Below, one piece after another: positions 44,075-56,585 of a stretch of 64,000 nucleotides of DNA. This DNA comes from Streptomyces cellulosae. Lineage in GTDB: Bacteria; Actinomycetota; Actinomycetes; Streptomycetales; Streptomycetaceae. The first letter of the stretch is position 1; each line of letters begins with the position of its first letter. The stretch spans positions 1 to 64,000 of the forward strand of contig NZ_JOEV01000016.1 of the NCBI RefSeq assembly GCF_000721105.1. The letters run 5' to 3'. The notes beneath the pieces were generated by a model. The model did no database searches. It had not been told where the DNA came from and saw nothing but the letters and a program-made list of their open reading frames with translations. Position numbers and translations under genes: made by a program.

Positions 44075-44623
44075 GTGCGCGTACTGGGGGTTGACCCGGG
44101 ACTGACCCGATGTGGCGTCGGTGTGGTCGAAGGTGTCGCGGGGCGCCCGCTCACCATGCTCGGCGTCGGTGTCGTCCGCACGCCCGCGGACGCCGAGTTG
44201 GGACAGCGCCTCGTCGCCGTCGAGCAGGGCATCGAACAGTGGCTGGACGAGCACCGGCCCGAATTCGTCGCCGTGGAGCGGGTCTTCAGCCAGCACAACG
44301 TCCAGACCGTGATGGGCACCGCGCAGGCCAGTGCCGTCGCCATGCTCTGCGCCGCCCGCCGCGGCATCCCGGTCGCCCTGCACACGCCCAGCGAGGTCAA
44401 GGCCGCCGTCACCGGCAGCGGCCGCGCCGACAAGGCCCAGGTCGGCGCGATGGTCACCCGGCTGCTGCGGCTGGCCGCGCCGCCGAAGCCCGCGGACGCC
44501 GCCGACGCCCTCGCCCTCGCCATCTGCCACATCTGGCGCGCCCCGGCCCAGAACCGGCTCCAGCAGGCGGTCGCCCTGCAGGCGGCCAGAACCCCGATCA
44601 CTCCGAAAGGCCGTACGGCATGA
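44075..44623 (+). CDS. ruvC: Holliday junction resolvase RuvC
   Basis: 182 residues. The four acidic active-site residues are seen as D7 ([11 protein letters not shown]), E68 (VAVERVFSQ), D141 and D144 ([13 protein letters not shown]). RuvC makes paired nicks in Holliday junctions bound by RuvAB. AAGGAGG lies eight bases before the GTG at 44075, which supports this start. The C-terminal 20 residues after ICHIWR are an Arg/Gln-rich extension. ruvA follows with an ATGA overlap. Confidence 0.96.
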   Translation: MRVLGVDPGLTRCGVGVVEGVAGRPLTMLGVGVVRTPADAELGQRLVAVEQGIEQWLDEHRPEFVAVERVFSQHNVQTVMGTAQASAVAMLCAARRGIPVALHTPSEVKAAVTGSGRADKAQVGAMVTRLLRLAAPPKPADAADALALAICHIWRAPAQNRLQQAVALQAARTPITPKGRTA

Positions 44624-45225
44624 TCGCCTTCGTCAGCGGCACGGTCGCCGCACTCGCTCCCGACGCCGCGGTGGTCGAGGTCGGCGGTGTCGGCATGGCC
44701 GTCCAGTGCACGCCGAACACGCTCTCCACGCTCCGGCTCGGCCAGCCGGCCAAGCTCGCCACCTCCCTCGTCGTACGGGAGGACTCACTGACCCTGTACG
44801 GCTTCGCGGACGACGACGAGCGCCAGACCTTCGAGCTGCTCCAGACCGCGAGCGGCGTCGGCCCCAGGCTCGCCCAGGCGATGCTCGCCGTGCACACGCC
44901 GGACGCCCTGCGCCGCGCCGTCGCCACCGGCGACGAGAAGGCACTCACCGCGGTCCCCGGCATCGGCAAGAAGGGCGCCCAGAAGCTCCTCCTGGAGTTC
45001 AAGGACCGCCTGGGCCGGCCGATCGGCGCGCCCGCCGTCGGTACGCCGATCAGCACGGGATGGCGCGATCAGCTGCACGCCGCGCTGATCGGCCTCGGGT
45101 ACGCGACGCGTGAGGCCGACGAGGCCGTCAACGCGGTCGCACCGCAGGCCGAGGCCGCGGAGGGCACGCCTCAGGTGGGCCACCTGCTGAAGGCGGCCCT
45201 GCAGACGCTCAACAGAGCGCGCTGA
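44620..45225 (+). CDS. ruvA: Holliday junction branch-migration protein RuvA
   Basis: 201 residues in three domains: OB fold (1-63, [22 protein letters not shown]), tandem helix-hairpin-helix DNA-binding region (about 66-140, [14 protein letters not shown] and [15 protein letters not shown]) and the flexible-linked C-terminal domain that contacts RuvB (about 155-201). A tetramer of RuvA holds the junction and loads RuvB rings. The ATG overlaps the ruvC stop. Confidence 0.97.
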   Translation: MIAFVSGTVAALAPDAAVVEVGGVGMAVQCTPNTLSTLRLGQPAKLATSLVVREDSLTLYGFADDDERQTFELLQTASGVGPRLAQAMLAVHTPDALRRAVATGDEKALTAVPGIGKKGAQKLLLEFKDRLGRPIGAPAVGTPISTGWRDQLHAALIGLGYATREADEAVNAVAPQAEAAEGTPQVGHLLKAALQTLNRAR

Positions 45226-45300
45226 CCCGGCCGGCCGCCGCCGCGCACGGCGCCCACCTCCTCGTACGACCAACCGACCGCGAACCCCGAGGCACACTCC

Positions 45301-46395
45301 ATGAACTGGGACGACCCGACCGACAGCCCCGCCGAAGAGCGGCTCGGCGGCCCTGCCGAGGAGCGGCTGGTGGATTCCGTCGCCGACCGTGAGGACCAGG
45401 CCGTCGAGGCCGCCCTGCGCCCCAAGGACCTGGACGAGTTCATCGGGCAGGAGAAGGTCCGCGAGCAGCTCGACCTGGTCCTGCGCGCCGCCCGCGCGCG
45501 CGGCGCCACCGCCGACCACGTGCTCCTGTCCGGCGCGCCCGGACTGGGCAAGACCACCCTGTCGATGATCATCGCGGCCGAGATGAACGCCCCGATCCGC
45601 ATCACCAGCGGCCCCGCCATCCAGCACGCCGGGGACCTGGCCGCGATCCTCTCCTCCCTCCAGGAGGGAGAGGTCCTCTTCCTCGACGAGATCCACCGCA
45701 TGTCCCGGCCCGCCGAGGAGATGCTGTACATGGCGATGGAGGACTTCCGCGTCGACGTCATCGTCGGCAAGGGTCCCGGTGCCACCGCCATTCCCCTCGA
45801 ACTGCCGCCCTTCACCCTGGTCGGCGCCACCACCCGGGCGGGCCTGCTGCCGCCCCCGCTGCGCGACCGCTTCGGCTTCACCGCGCACATGGAGTTCTAC
45901 GAGCCCGCCGAGCTGGAGCGGGTCATCCACCGCTCGGCCCACCTGCTCGACGTGGAGATCGGGGCCGACGGCGCCGCCGAGATCGCCGGCCGATCCCGCG
46001 GCACCCCACGGATCGCCAACCGGCTGCTGCGCCGGGTGCGGGACTACGCCCAGGTCAAGGCCGACGGGATCATCACCCGCGACATCGCGGCGGCCGCGCT
46101 GAAGGTATACGAGGTCGACACCCGCGGCCTCGACCGTCTCGACCGGGCGGTCCTGCAGGCCCTGCTCAAGCTGTTCGGCGGCGGTCCCGTCGGCCTGTCC
46201 ACGCTCGCTGTCGCGGTGGGGGAGGAGCGTGAGACCGTGGAGGAGGTCGCCGAACCGTTCCTCGTCCGGGAGGGCCTGCTCGCCCGCACCCCGCGCGGCC
46301 GGGTCGCCACGCCCGCCGCCTGGGCGCACCTCGGCCTCACCCCGCCCCGCCCGGCGGCCACCGGAACCGGACAACAGGACCTGTTCGGGACGTGA
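45301..46395 (+). CDS. ruvB: Holliday junction helicase RuvB
   Basis: 364 residues. AAA+ motor with Walker [12 protein letters not shown], Walker [12 protein letters not shown], sensor 1 [19 protein letters not shown] with the arginine finger, and a C-terminal winged-helix domain (about 275-345). The N-terminal 40 residues are acidic and longer than in E. coli. The hexamer drives branch migration with ATP. There are 75 bases after ruvA, including GAGG eight bases before the ATG. Confidence 0.97.
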   Translation: MNWDDPTDSPAEERLGGPAEERLVDSVADREDQAVEAALRPKDLDEFIGQEKVREQLDLVLRAARARGATADHVLLSGAPGLGKTTLSMIIAAEMNAPIRITSGPAIQHAGDLAAILSSLQEGEVLFLDEIHRMSRPAEEMLYMAMEDFRVDVIVGKGPGATAIPLELPPFTLVGATTRAGLLPPPLRDRFGFTAHMEFYEPAELERVIHRSAHLLDVEIGADGAAEIAGRSRGTPRIANRLLRRVRDYAQVKADGIITRDIAAAALKVYEVDTRGLDRLDRAVLQALLKLFGGGPVGLSTLAVAVGEERETVEEVAEPFLVREGLLARTPRGRVATPAAWAHLGLTPPRPAATGTGQQDLFGT

Positions 46396-46453
46396 CCTGG
46401 TCGTGACCGTGCGGGCATTGGCCGGAGCAGGAACCCCGGTGCCATGCTGAACG

Positions 46454-46483
46454 TTGTTCCATGCGCGCGGACTCGCTTAGACT
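46454..46483 (+). promoter_or_regulatory. Promoter of the yajC-secDF-apt-relA unit
   Basis: TTGTTC (46454-46459), 18-base spacer, TAGACT (46478-46483). A leader hairpin CCGCCGA/TCGGCGG (46484-46490 with 46502-46508) begins right after the -10 box and is followed by about 60 bases before the GTG. Confidence 0.6.
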
Positions 46484-46569
46484 CCGCCGATGCCGCCTTT
46501 GTCGGCGGTATGCACACCCCCAACCATCAGGCCGCTCACACCGCGGTCGCGTGAAGGAAGTACCGACCC

Positions 46570-47100
46570 GTGAGTCTCGTGACCCTCCTCCCGTTCATCG
46601 TGCTCATCGGGGCCATGTTCCTGATGACCCGCTCGGCCAAGCGCAAGCAGCAGGCGGCCGCGAACATGCGGAACGAAATGCAGCCCGGTAGCGGCATCCG
46701 CACCATCGGGGGCCTGTACGCGACGGTGAAGGAGGTGGGCGAGGACACGGTCCTCGTCGATGCCGGTCCCGGCGTCGAACTCCTCTTCGCGAAGAACGCG
46801 ATCGGTGCCGTCCTGACGGACGACGAGTACAACCGCATCGTCCACGGCATCGAGCACGACCTGAAGTCCGACTCCGACGTCGTCCCGGACGACGCCTCCT
46901 CCCTCACCGAGACCGACGAGCCCGCCGCCGACGCTGCCGCCGCCTCCGACGACACGCCCGTCGACCTTGGTAAGAAGGACACGGTCGAGGAGCCCGCCGA
47001 CGCCCCGGCCGACACCGAGGCCGCGGAGGCGAAGACGGACGAGAAGCCGAAGACGGACGAGGAGCCGAAGAAGACCGGCGGCGACTCCGAGACGAAGTAG
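46570..47100 (+). CDS. yajC: Preprotein translocase subunit YajC
   Basis: 176 residues. A single N-terminal membrane helix (residues 2-18, LVTLLPFIVLIGAMFLM) followed by RSAKRKQQ and the conserved YajC core (MQPGSGIRTIGGLYATVKEV, VELLFAKNAI, about 35-85). The C-terminal 80 residues form an acidic Asp/Glu/Ala/Thr-rich tail, longer than in E. coli YajC (110 residues). It associates with SecDF and YidC at the translocon. GAAGGAAG lies ten bases before the GTG. Confidence 0.93.
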   Translation: MSLVTLLPFIVLIGAMFLMTRSAKRKQQAAANMRNEMQPGSGIRTIGGLYATVKEVGEDTVLVDAGPGVELLFAKNAIGAVLTDDEYNRIVHGIEHDLKSDSDVVPDDASSLTETDEPAADAAAASDDTPVDLGKKDTVEEPADAPADTEAAEAKTDEKPKTDEEPKKTGGDSETK

Positions 47101-47229
47101 CGCACTCCCAGGCGCACGGGCCTCCGTGCGTCTGGGGACCCTGCGCGGCTCGCACGGGATCCCGACACCATGTCATGGCCGCCCGCCCGCCGATCCGGCG
47201 CGAGGCGGCCCGAGAGGGAGTACGAGAAG

Positions 47230-49020
47230 GTGGCAGCACCTAAGAAGGGCCGGAGCGCGAGTGCCCAGAGCAAGCCAGGGCGCTCGCTGGCCCTCATCCT
47301 GATCGCCATCGCGGCGCTCACGGGCGGGATGTTCTGGTCCGGGCACACCACCCCGCGACTCGGCATCGACCTCGCCGGCGGGACGAGCATCACGCTGCGG
47401 GCGGTCGCGGAGCCGGGCCAGGAGTCCGCGATCAACAAGACCAACATGGACACCGCGGTCGACATCATGAACCGCCGGGTCAATGGTCTTGGTGTCTCGG
47501 AGGCCGAGGTTCAGACCCAGGGCTCCAAGAACATCATCGTCAACATCCCCAAGGGCACGAACTCCAAGGAGGCCCAGGACCAGGTCGGCACCACCGCGAA
47601 GCTGTACTTCCGGCCGGTCCTGGCGACCGGGGCCTCCGGCGCCGCCGCCACGCAGAGCCCGTCGCCGAGCCCGTCCGGCAGCGCCTCCAGCGGCGACAAG
47701 GCGACGGACAAGGCGTCCGAGAAGGCCACCTCGTCCTCGTCTCCCAGCAGCTCCACCACGCCCTCGGGGAACTCCACCTCGCAGGGCCGCGCCGTCACCG
47801 ACGCGCTGAAGGCCGACGCCACCCCGTCCGGGAGCGCCTCGGGCTCCCCGAAGGCCTCGGCGTCCCCCTCGGCGAGCAGCGGCGCCAGTGACGCCGCCGG
47901 CAAGCTCCAGGCCCAGTACGCCGCGCTGGACTGCACCAAGCCCGCACAGCGTGCCGAGGCCGGCAAGTCGGCCAAGCCCACGGACACCACCGTGGCCTGC
48001 GGTCAGGAAGCGCAGGGTGGCCAGTGGCTGAAGTACGTACTGGGCCCCGCCGCCGTGGACGGCACCGACGTGGACAAGGCACAGGCCGTCTTCAACACGA
48101 CGACCGCCGCCGGCTGGACCGTCACCATGGACTTCACGGACAAGGGTTCCAAGAAGTTCGCCGACATCACCGGCAAGCTGGCGCAGAGCCAGCCCCCGCA
48201 GAACCAGTTCGCGATCGTCCTGGACGGCGCGGTTGTCTCCGACCCGCGCGTCAGCCAGGCGCTGACCGGCGGCAACGCGGAGATCTCCGGCAGCTTCACC
48301 CAGGACGAGGCCCAGAGCCTCGCCAACATGCTGAAGTACGGCGCGCTGCCGCTGACCTTCAAGGAGGACAGCGTCACCACGGTGACCGCCGCCCTCGGCG
48401 GTGAGCAGCTGCACGCCGGTCTGATCGCCGGCACCATCGGCCTCGGCCTGGTCATCATCTATCTGGTGGCCTACTACCGCGGCCTGTCGCTCATCGCGAT
48501 CGCCTCGCTGCTGTGCTCCGCCGCCCTCACCTACGTGATCATGGCGCTGCTCGGCCCGACCATCCACTTCGCACTGAACCTGCCGGCCGTCTGCGGCGCC
48601 ATCGTCGCCATCGGCATCACAGCGGACTCGTTCATCGTGTACTTCGAACGGGTCCGGGACGAGATCCGCGAGGGCCGCACGCTGCGCCCCGCCGTGGAGC
48701 GGGCCTGGCCGCGCGCCCGGCGCACCATCCTGGTCTCCGACTTCGTGTCGTTCCTCGCCGCCGCGGTGCTCTTCATCGTCACCGTCGGCAAGGTCCAGGG
48801 CTTCGCCTTCACGCTCGGCCTGACCACCGTGCTCGACGTGGTGGTGGTCTTCTTCTTCACCAAGCCGCTGCTGACACTCCTGGCCCGCCGGAAGTTCTTC
48901 GCGAGCGGCCACAAGTGGTCGGGCCTCGACCCGAAGGCACTCGGCGCCAAGCCGCCGCTGCGCCGCACGCGCCGCCCCTCCTCCCCTGCCGCTGGCCCTG
49001 TCGACCCGAAGGAGGCGTGA
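47230..49020 (+). CDS. secD: Protein translocase subunit SecD
   Basis: 596 residues from GTG 47230. One N-terminal helix (about 15-35), a large extracytoplasmic region with LGIDLAGGTSITLRA and NRRVNGLGVSEAEVQTQG, then five helices in the C-terminal 230 residues starting after AQSLANMLKYGALPLTF. The family D-rich proton path lies in the membrane part. Unusual is a low-complexity insertion of about 95 residues (132-225, Ser/Ala/Pro/Lys/Thr-rich) inside the periplasmic-type domain. SecD with SecF uses the proton gradient to pull secreted proteins outward. One base separates it from secF. Confidence 0.95.
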   Translation: MAAPKKGRSASAQSKPGRSLALILIAIAALTGGMFWSGHTTPRLGIDLAGGTSITLRAVAEPGQESAINKTNMDTAVDIMNRRVNGLGVSEAEVQTQGSKNIIVNIPKGTNSKEAQDQVGTTAKLYFRPVLATGASGAAATQSPSPSPSGSASSGDKATDKASEKATSSSSPSSSTTPSGNSTSQGRAVTDALKADATPSGSASGSPKASASPSASSGASDAAGKLQAQYAALDCTKPAQRAEAGKSAKPTDTTVACGQEAQGGQWLKYVLGPAAVDGTDVDKAQAVFNTTTAAGWTVTMDFTDKGSKKFADITGKLAQSQPPQNQFAIVLDGAVVSDPRVSQALTGGNAEISGSFTQDEAQSLANMLKYGALPLTFKEDSVTTVTAALGGEQLHAGLIAGTIGLGLVIIYLVAYYRGLSLIAIASLLCSAALTYVIMALLGPTIHFALNLPAVCGAIVAIGITADSFIVYFERVRDEIREGRTLRPAVERAWPRARRTILVSDFVSFLAAAVLFIVTVGKVQGFAFTLGLTTVLDVVVVFFFTKPLLTLLARRKFFASGHKWSGLDPKALGAKPPLRRTRRPSSPAAGPVDPKEA

Positions 49021-49021
49021 G

Positions 49022-50149
49022 ATGTCCAAGCTCGGCACCCTCGGCGCCCGACTGCACCGCGGCGAGGTCGGCTACGACTTCGTCGGCAACCGCAAGATCT
49101 GGTACGGCATCTCGATCCTGATCACCATCACGGCCATCGTCGGCCTGGCGGTGCGCGGCCTGAACATGGGCATCGACTTCCAGGGCGGTGCCGTCTTCAC
49201 CACCTCGAAGAGCACCGCCGTCTCGGTCGCCCAGGCCGAGACGTACGCGGAAGAGGCCTCCGGCCACGACGCGATCGTGCAGAAGCTCGGCAACGGCAGC
49301 CTGCGCATCCAGATCGCCGGCATCGACACCGACAAGTCGAACCAGATCAAGGACGAGCTCGCCAAGGACCTGAAGGTCGACTCGGAGAGCATCAACGCCG
49401 ACCTGATCGGCCCCAGTTGGGGTGACCAGATCGCCAACAAGGCCTGGCAGGGCCTCGGCATCTTCCTGGTCCTGGTCGTGATCTACCTGGCGATCGCCTT
49501 CGAATGGCGCATGGCGATCGCCGCGTTCGTCGCGCTGATCCACGACATCACCATCACGGTCGGCATCTACGCGCTCGTCGGCTTCGAGGTCACGCCCGGC
49601 ACGGTGATCGGTCTGCTCACCATCCTCGGTTACTCGCTCTACGACACGGTCGTCGTCTTCGACAGCCTCAAGGAGCAGACCAAGGACATCACCAAGCAGA
49701 CCCGCTGGACCTACAGCGACATCGCCAACCGGTCGATCAACAGCACCCTGGTCCGTTCCATCAACACCACCGTGGTGGCGCTGCTGCCGGTGGCGGGCCT
49801 GCTGTTCATCGGTGGCGGTGTCCTCGGCGCCGGCATGCTGAACGACATCTCGCTGTCGCTGTTCGTCGGCCTCGCGGCCGGTGCGTACTCCTCGATCTTC
49901 ATCGCCACGCCGCTCGTCGCCGACCTCAAGGAGCGCGAGCCGGCGATGAAGGCCCTCAAGAGGCGCGTCCTCGCCAAGCGCGCCCAGGCCGCCACGGCGG
50001 GCGAGTCCCTGGACGCCCCCGTCGACGACGAGCGTTTCGACGACGACGAGTCGGAGGACGGCGACGCCGCTCCCGCGGTGGTCGGTCCCCGCAACCAGCC
50101 CGCCTCCCGCAACCGGGGCCGTGGCCGACCCTCGGGGAAGCGCCGATGA
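49022..50149 (+). CDS. secF: Protein translocase subunit SecF
   Basis: 375 residues, six predicted helices: first at about 24-43 after YDFVGNRKIWYGIS, then five in residues 145-305. Characteristic motifs are MGIDFQGGAVF and GYSLYDTVVVFDSLKEQTK. The C-terminal 70 residues are a charged cytoplasmic tail (DERFDDDESEDGD, then an Arg/Gly-rich end). It forms the SecDF complex with the upstream product. The gene overlaps apt by four bases. Confidence 0.96.
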   Translation: MSKLGTLGARLHRGEVGYDFVGNRKIWYGISILITITAIVGLAVRGLNMGIDFQGGAVFTTSKSTAVSVAQAETYAEEASGHDAIVQKLGNGSLRIQIAGIDTDKSNQIKDELAKDLKVDSESINADLIGPSWGDQIANKAWQGLGIFLVLVVIYLAIAFEWRMAIAAFVALIHDITITVGIYALVGFEVTPGTVIGLLTILGYSLYDTVVVFDSLKEQTKDITKQTRWTYSDIANRSINSTLVRSINTTVVALLPVAGLLFIGGGVLGAGMLNDISLSLFVGLAAGAYSSIFIATPLVADLKEREPAMKALKRRVLAKRAQAATAGESLDAPVDDERFDDDESEDGDAAPAVVGPRNQPASRNRGRGRPSGKRR

Positions 50150-50685
50150 CGGGCATCGAAGAGCTGTTGCTCAGCCGTATCCGTGACGTGGCCGACTACC
50201 CGGAGCCGGGCGTGATGTTCAAGGACATCACCCCGCTCCTGGCGGATCCGGCGGCGTTCACCGCGCTCACCGACGCCCTCGCCGAGGTCGCCGCGAGCAC
50301 CGGCGCCACGAAGGTCGTCGGCCTGGAGGCACGCGGCTTCATCCTGGGCGCCCCGGTCGCCGTCCGCGCGGGCCTCGGCTTCATCCCCGTACGCAAGGCG
50401 GGCAAGCTCCCCGGAGCGACGCTCAGCCAGGCCTACGACCTGGAGTACGGCTCCGCGGAGATCGAGGTGCACGCCGAGGACCTCACGGGGGACGATCGCG
50501 TGCTGGTGGTCGACGACGTGCTGGCCACCGGTGGCACCGCCGAGGCGTCGATCCAGCTCATCCGCCGCGCGGGCGCCCAGGTCGCGGGCCTCGCCGTGTT
50601 GATGGAGCTGGGCTTCCTGGGCGGCCGCGCCCGTCTGGAACCGGCCCTCGCCGGGGCCCCGCTGGAGGCGCTGCTCAAGATCTGA
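50146..50685 (+). CDS. apt: Adenine phosphoribosyltransferase
   Basis: 179 residues. PRPP-binding motif VLVVDDVLATGGTAEA, the N-terminal YPEPGVMFKDITPLL and the GLEARGFILGAPVA loop identify Apt, which salvages adenine to AMP. The position between secF and relA is conserved in actinobacteria. The ATG overlaps the secF stop (ATGA). No unusual residue is seen. Confidence 0.97.
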   Translation: MTGIEELLLSRIRDVADYPEPGVMFKDITPLLADPAAFTALTDALAEVAASTGATKVVGLEARGFILGAPVAVRAGLGFIPVRKAGKLPGATLSQAYDLEYGSAEIEVHAEDLTGDDRVLVVDDVLATGGTAEASIQLIRRAGAQVAGLAVLMELGFLGGRARLEPALAGAPLEALLKI

Positions 50686-50696
50686 GGCCCTGGGAA

Positions 50697-50717
50697 CACC
50701 GGGTGGACACCCCGGTG
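50697..50717 (+). terminator. Hairpin after apt
   Basis: CACCGGG (50697-50703) pairs with CCCGGTG (50711-50717) across seven bases. A second stem (GGACC/GGGTCC) follows near 50727-50749. They could reduce readthrough from apt into relA, which also has a TACCAT box (50833-50838) as a possible own promoter. Confidence 0.45.
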
Positions 50718-50889
50718 CCACCCGCAGGACCCCGCGGGGACGGGTCCGGAGGAATCCGGCGCCCGTCCCTCGCGTTTCACCGGTAGACGGCCCTCACAGT
50801 GGCCAGAAGGCGATCCTGGGGCGCAGGATCGCTACCATGGGATCTCCGGAGCCTGACCGGGTGACCCGGATCGCGCACGAGGAGTCCTC

Positions 50890-53396
<2,507 letters not shown>

Positions 53397-53400
53397 CAGC

Positions 53401-53456
53401 GCATACGACAGAGGGGCTCCCGTACCCGGAGGTACGGCAGCCCCTCTGTCGTATGC
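53401..53456. terminator. Very strong bidirectional terminator between relA and the DUF349 gene
   Basis: GCATACGACAGAGGGGCT (53401-53418) pairs perfectly with AGCCCCTCTGTCGTATGC (53439-53456): 18 pairs. The inner CCGTACC/GGTACGG stem (53420-53426 with 53431-53437) adds seven more around CGGA. Confidence 0.9.
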
Positions 53457-53465
53457 GTCTTGTGC

Positions 53466-54695
53466 TCAGCCGCCGAACTCCTGCAGGCCCTTCAGCGCCT
53501 GGTCCAGCAGTGCCTGGCGGCCCTCCAGCTCGCGAGCCAGCTTGTCGGCCCTGGCGTTGTTGCCCTGGGCGCGGGCCTGCTCGATCTGGCCCTTCAGCTT
53601 GTCCACGGCCGCCTGCAGCTGCCCGGTCAGCCCCTCGGCACGCGCGCGCGCCTCCGGGTTGGTCCGGCGCCACTCGGTCTCCTCGGCCTCCTGCAGGGCC
53701 CGCTCGACGGCGTGCATCCGGCCCTCGATCTTCGGCCGGGCGTCCCGCGGCACATGGCCGATGGCCTCCCAGCGCTCGTTGAGCGAGCGGAACGCGGCCC
53801 GGGCACTCTTCAGATCCCCGATCGGCAGGAGCTTCTCGGCCTCCTCGGCCAGCTCCTCCTTCAGCTTCAGGTTCTCCGACTGCTCGGCGTCCCGCTCGGC
53901 GAAGACCGAGCTGCGGGCGGCGAAGAAGACGTCCTGGGCGCCGCGGAAGCGGTTCCACAGGTCGTCCTCGTGCTCGCGCTGGGCGCGGCCCGCTGTCTTC
54001 CACTCCGCCATCAGCTCGCGGTAGCGCGCGGCCGTCGGACCCCAGTCGGTCGAGCCCGACAGCGACTCGGCCTCGGCGACCAGCCGCTCCTTGGTGCGGC
54101 GGGCCTCCTCGCGCTGCGCGTCCAGCGAGGCGAAGTGCGCCTTGCGGCGCTTGGAGAACGCCGAACGGGCGTGCGAGAAGCGGTGCCACAGCTCGTCGTC
54201 CGACTTGCGGTCCAGCCGCGGCAGGCCCTTCCAGGTGTCGACCAGGGAGCGCAGCCGCTCACCGGCAGCCCGCCACTGGTCGGACTGCGCCAGCTCCTCG
54301 GCCTCCGCGACCAGAGCCTCCTTGGCGTGCCGCGCCTCGTCGGACTGTTTCGCGCGCTGCTGCTTGCGCTCCTCGCGACGCTTCTCGACGGTCTCCACGA
54401 GACTGTCGAGCCGCACCCGCAGGGCGTCCAGGTCACCGACCGCGTGGTGCGCGTCAACCTGCTCGCGGATGTGGTCGATCGCTGCCTGCGCGTCCTTCGC
54501 CGACAGGTCGGTGGTCTTCACCCGCTTCTCGAGGAGGCCGATCTCGACAACCAGGCCCTCGTACTTGCGCTCGAAGTAGGCCAGCGCCTCATCAGGGGAG
54601 CCGGCCTGCCAGGAACCGACGACCTGCTCGCCGTCGGCCGTACGCACGTACACGGTCCCCGTCTCGTCGACGCGGCCCCACGGGTCGCTGCTCAC
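53466..54695 (-). CDS. DUF349-repeat protein
   Basis: 409 residues, almost wholly alpha-helical and charged, with four to five repeats of about 70-75 residues, each containing a W-x-x-x-G or LW-x-R-F box (ELWHRFSHARSAF, DLWNRFRGAQDVFF, RWEAIGHVPRD). This is the DUF349 family. The N-terminus (about 1-50) is a small beta domain with WGRVDETGTVYVRTADGEQ. A coiled-coil end (QAAVDKLKGQIEQARAQGN) follows. GGAGGAGG lies four bases before the GTG. No enzymatic motif is seen; it may be a structural or nucleic-acid-linked protein. Confidence 0.85.
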   Translation of the reverse strand: MSSDPWGRVDETGTVYVRTADGEQVVGSWQAGSPDEALAYFERKYEGLVVEIGLLEKRVKTTDLSAKDAQAAIDHIREQVDAHHAVGDLDALRVRLDSLVETVEKRREERKQQRAKQSDEARHAKEALVAEAEELAQSDQWRAAGERLRSLVDTWKGLPRLDRKSDDELWHRFSHARSAFSKRRKAHFASLDAQREEARRTKERLVAEAESLSGSTDWGPTAARYRELMAEWKTAGRAQREHEDDLWNRFRGAQDVFFAARSSVFAERDAEQSENLKLKEELAEEAEKLLPIGDLKSARAAFRSLNERWEAIGHVPRDARPKIEGRMHAVERALQEAEETEWRRTNPEARARAEGLTGQLQAAVDKLKGQIEQARAQGNNARADKLARELEGRQALLDQALKGLQEFGG

Positions 54696-54830
54696 AGCGC
54701 CTCCTCCACATGATGCCTGCGGGAGGCCTCAGCACCCCCGGGCATCGTCCACAGTTTCGTCACGGCCAACATAGGCGACCGGCGGGTTGCCTGTCCGCAT
54801 CCCGCGCGACCGAAATTACGCAGCTGGGGG

Positions 54831-55676
54831 TCAGGATTTGGTGACCGTTGCCTTGTTGATCACGACCGTCGCGTTGGGTGCCGTGTTCTGCGTCGTGGGG
54901 TCGGCCGGCTGCGCTCCCGCGGCGGCGATCTTCTTCAGAACCTTCATGCCGGATGCGGACACGGTGCCGAACGGTGTGTAGTTGGGCGGGAGCTGACTGT
55001 CCTGGTAGACGAGGAAGAACTGGCTGCCGCCGCTGTTTTTGCCCTGGCCCGTCTGCGCGTTGTACTGGTTGGCCATCGCGACCGTGCCCGCCGGGTAGAT
55101 GTTGCCCTTGAGGCTCTTGTCCTTGAGATTCTCGTCCGGGATGGTGTAGCCGGGACCGCCGCTGCCGCTGCCCGTCGGGTCGCCGCACTGCAGCACGTAG
55201 ATGCCCTCGGTGGTGAGCCGGTGGCACTTGGTGTGGTCGAAGTAGCCCTTGCCCGCGAGGAAGTCGAACGAGTTCACGGTGTGCGGCGCCGCCGACGCGT
55301 TCAGCGCGAGGTCTATGTCGCCGCACGTCGTGGCGAGCTTCATCGTGTACTTCGCCGACTTGTCGATGGTCACCGCCGGCTCCTTCTTCCAGGTGGCCGT
55401 CTTGACCTTGCCGGCCGCCGGCTTCTCGCACGGATCCGGGGCCTTGCTGGGCGGTGACGCGCTCGGCGTCGTCTGGGAGCTCGCGTTGGCCTTGTCGTCG
55501 TCCTTGAGGACGCCGCTCGTGTAGAGGGCCAGACTGCCCACCAGGATCACGCCGAGCACCGACGCGATCACCGAGTTGCGCATGCGTGCCTTGCGCCGCG
55601 CGGCCGTGCGGCGCTGCTGCTGCCGCAAGAACTTCTCCCGGGCGAGCTGACGCTTCCGCTGTTCCTGGGTGACCAC
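54831..55676 (-). CDS. Membrane-anchored cyclophilin-type peptidyl-prolyl isomerase
   Basis: 281 residues. A very basic cytoplasmic N-terminus (RKRQLAREKFLRQQQRRTAA) is followed by one helix (about 34-52, NSVIASVLGVILVGSLALY), a Ser/Pro-rich linker and a cyclophilin domain (about 105-275) with TVNSFDFLAGKGYFDHTKCH, GSGSGGPGYTIPDE and SGGSQFFLVYQDSQLPPNY. Isomerase key residues appear as in the divergent extracytoplasmic group (no classic R-x-x-x-x-F/M-x-x-Q order near CHRLTTEGIYVLQCG, where Cys residues flank). It would aid folding outside the membrane. AGGAG precedes the GTG. Confidence 0.85.
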   Translation of the reverse strand: MVTQEQRKRQLAREKFLRQQQRRTAARRKARMRNSVIASVLGVILVGSLALYTSGVLKDDDKANASSQTTPSASPPSKAPDPCEKPAAGKVKTATWKKEPAVTIDKSAKYTMKLATTCGDIDLALNASAAPHTVNSFDFLAGKGYFDHTKCHRLTTEGIYVLQCGDPTGSGSGGPGYTIPDENLKDKSLKGNIYPAGTVAMANQYNAQTGQGKNSGGSQFFLVYQDSQLPPNYTPFGTVSASGMKVLKKIAAAGAQPADPTTQNTAPNATVVINKATVTKS

Positions 55677-55855
55677 CGGATTTTCTCCTCATGCGTCTCG
55701 TACGTCGACTGGGACGCGTGCGTCTTGTGAGCCGACCGCCTGTGTGTGCCCCGTACCGTATATGGGTTGGCTGAGGAATCGGCAGCGCCGGTAGGCTCTG
55801 ACCACAGGTGTAACCGCTTTGAAGCCCACCCGAATCGACACAACGAAGGACGATC

Positions 55856-56572
55856 GTGCTCATTGCCGGGTTCCCCGCCGGGGCCTGGGGGACGAACTGT
55901 TATCTCGTCGCCCCCGCCGCCGGTGAGGAGTGCGTGATCATCGACCCCGGCCACCAGGCCGCCGAGGGAGTCGAGGAGACGCTGAAGAAGCATCGGCTCA
56001 AGCCCGTCGCCGTCGTCCTCACCCACGGCCACATCGACCACGTGGCCTCGGTCGTCCCGGTGTGCGGCGCGCACGGCGTACCGGCGTGGATCCACCCCGA
56101 GGACCGGTACATGATGAGCGACCCGTCGATGGGTCTCGGCCGTTCCATCGGGACGCAGCTGATGGGCGAGCTGACGGTGGGGGAGCCGGACGACGTCAAG
56201 GAGCTGACCGACGGCGCCGGGCTGGACCTCGCGGGGCTGAGGTTCTCGGTCGCGCACGCGCCCGGCCATACCAAGGGGTCGGTGACCTTTCAGATGCCCG
56301 AGGCCGCGGACATCCCGTCGGTCTTCTTCTCGGGCGATCTGCTCTTCGCCGGCTCCATCGGACGCACCGACCTGCCCGGCGGTGACATGGCCGAGATGCT
56401 CGACTCGCTGGCCCGCGTGTGCCTGCCGCTCGACGACTCGACCGTGGTGCTGTCCGGACACGGCCCCCAGACGACCATCGGCCAGGAGCGCGCCACCAAC
56501 CCGTATCTGCGGCAAGTGGCCGCAGGCCGCCAGGAGCGCGGCGCTGCTGAGGCTCCCCGACGAGGAATGTGA
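55856..56572 (+). CDS. Metallo-beta-lactamase-fold hydrolase (glyoxalase-II-like)
   Basis: 238 residues. Metal motif H57-G-H59-I-D61-H62 in LTHGHIDHV, then the downstream His in [13 protein letters not shown], Asp in [19 protein letters not shown] and the last His in [12 protein letters not shown]. This is the complete binuclear site of glyoxalase-II-like thioester hydrolases. Without glutathione in actinobacteria, the substrate would be another thioester, perhaps of mycothiol. AAGGA precedes the GTG. It is followed 13 bases later by hisS, an arrangement common in actinobacteria. Confidence 0.9.
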   Translation: MLIAGFPAGAWGTNCYLVAPAAGEECVIIDPGHQAAEGVEETLKKHRLKPVAVVLTHGHIDHVASVVPVCGAHGVPAWIHPEDRYMMSDPSMGLGRSIGTQLMGELTVGEPDDVKELTDGAGLDLAGLRFSVAHAPGHTKGSVTFQMPEAADIPSVFFSGDLLFAGSIGRTDLPGGDMAEMLDSLARVCLPLDDSTVVLSGHGPQTTIGQERATNPYLRQVAAGRQERGAAEAPRRGM

Positions 56573-56585
56573 CGGAAGACCTCCC

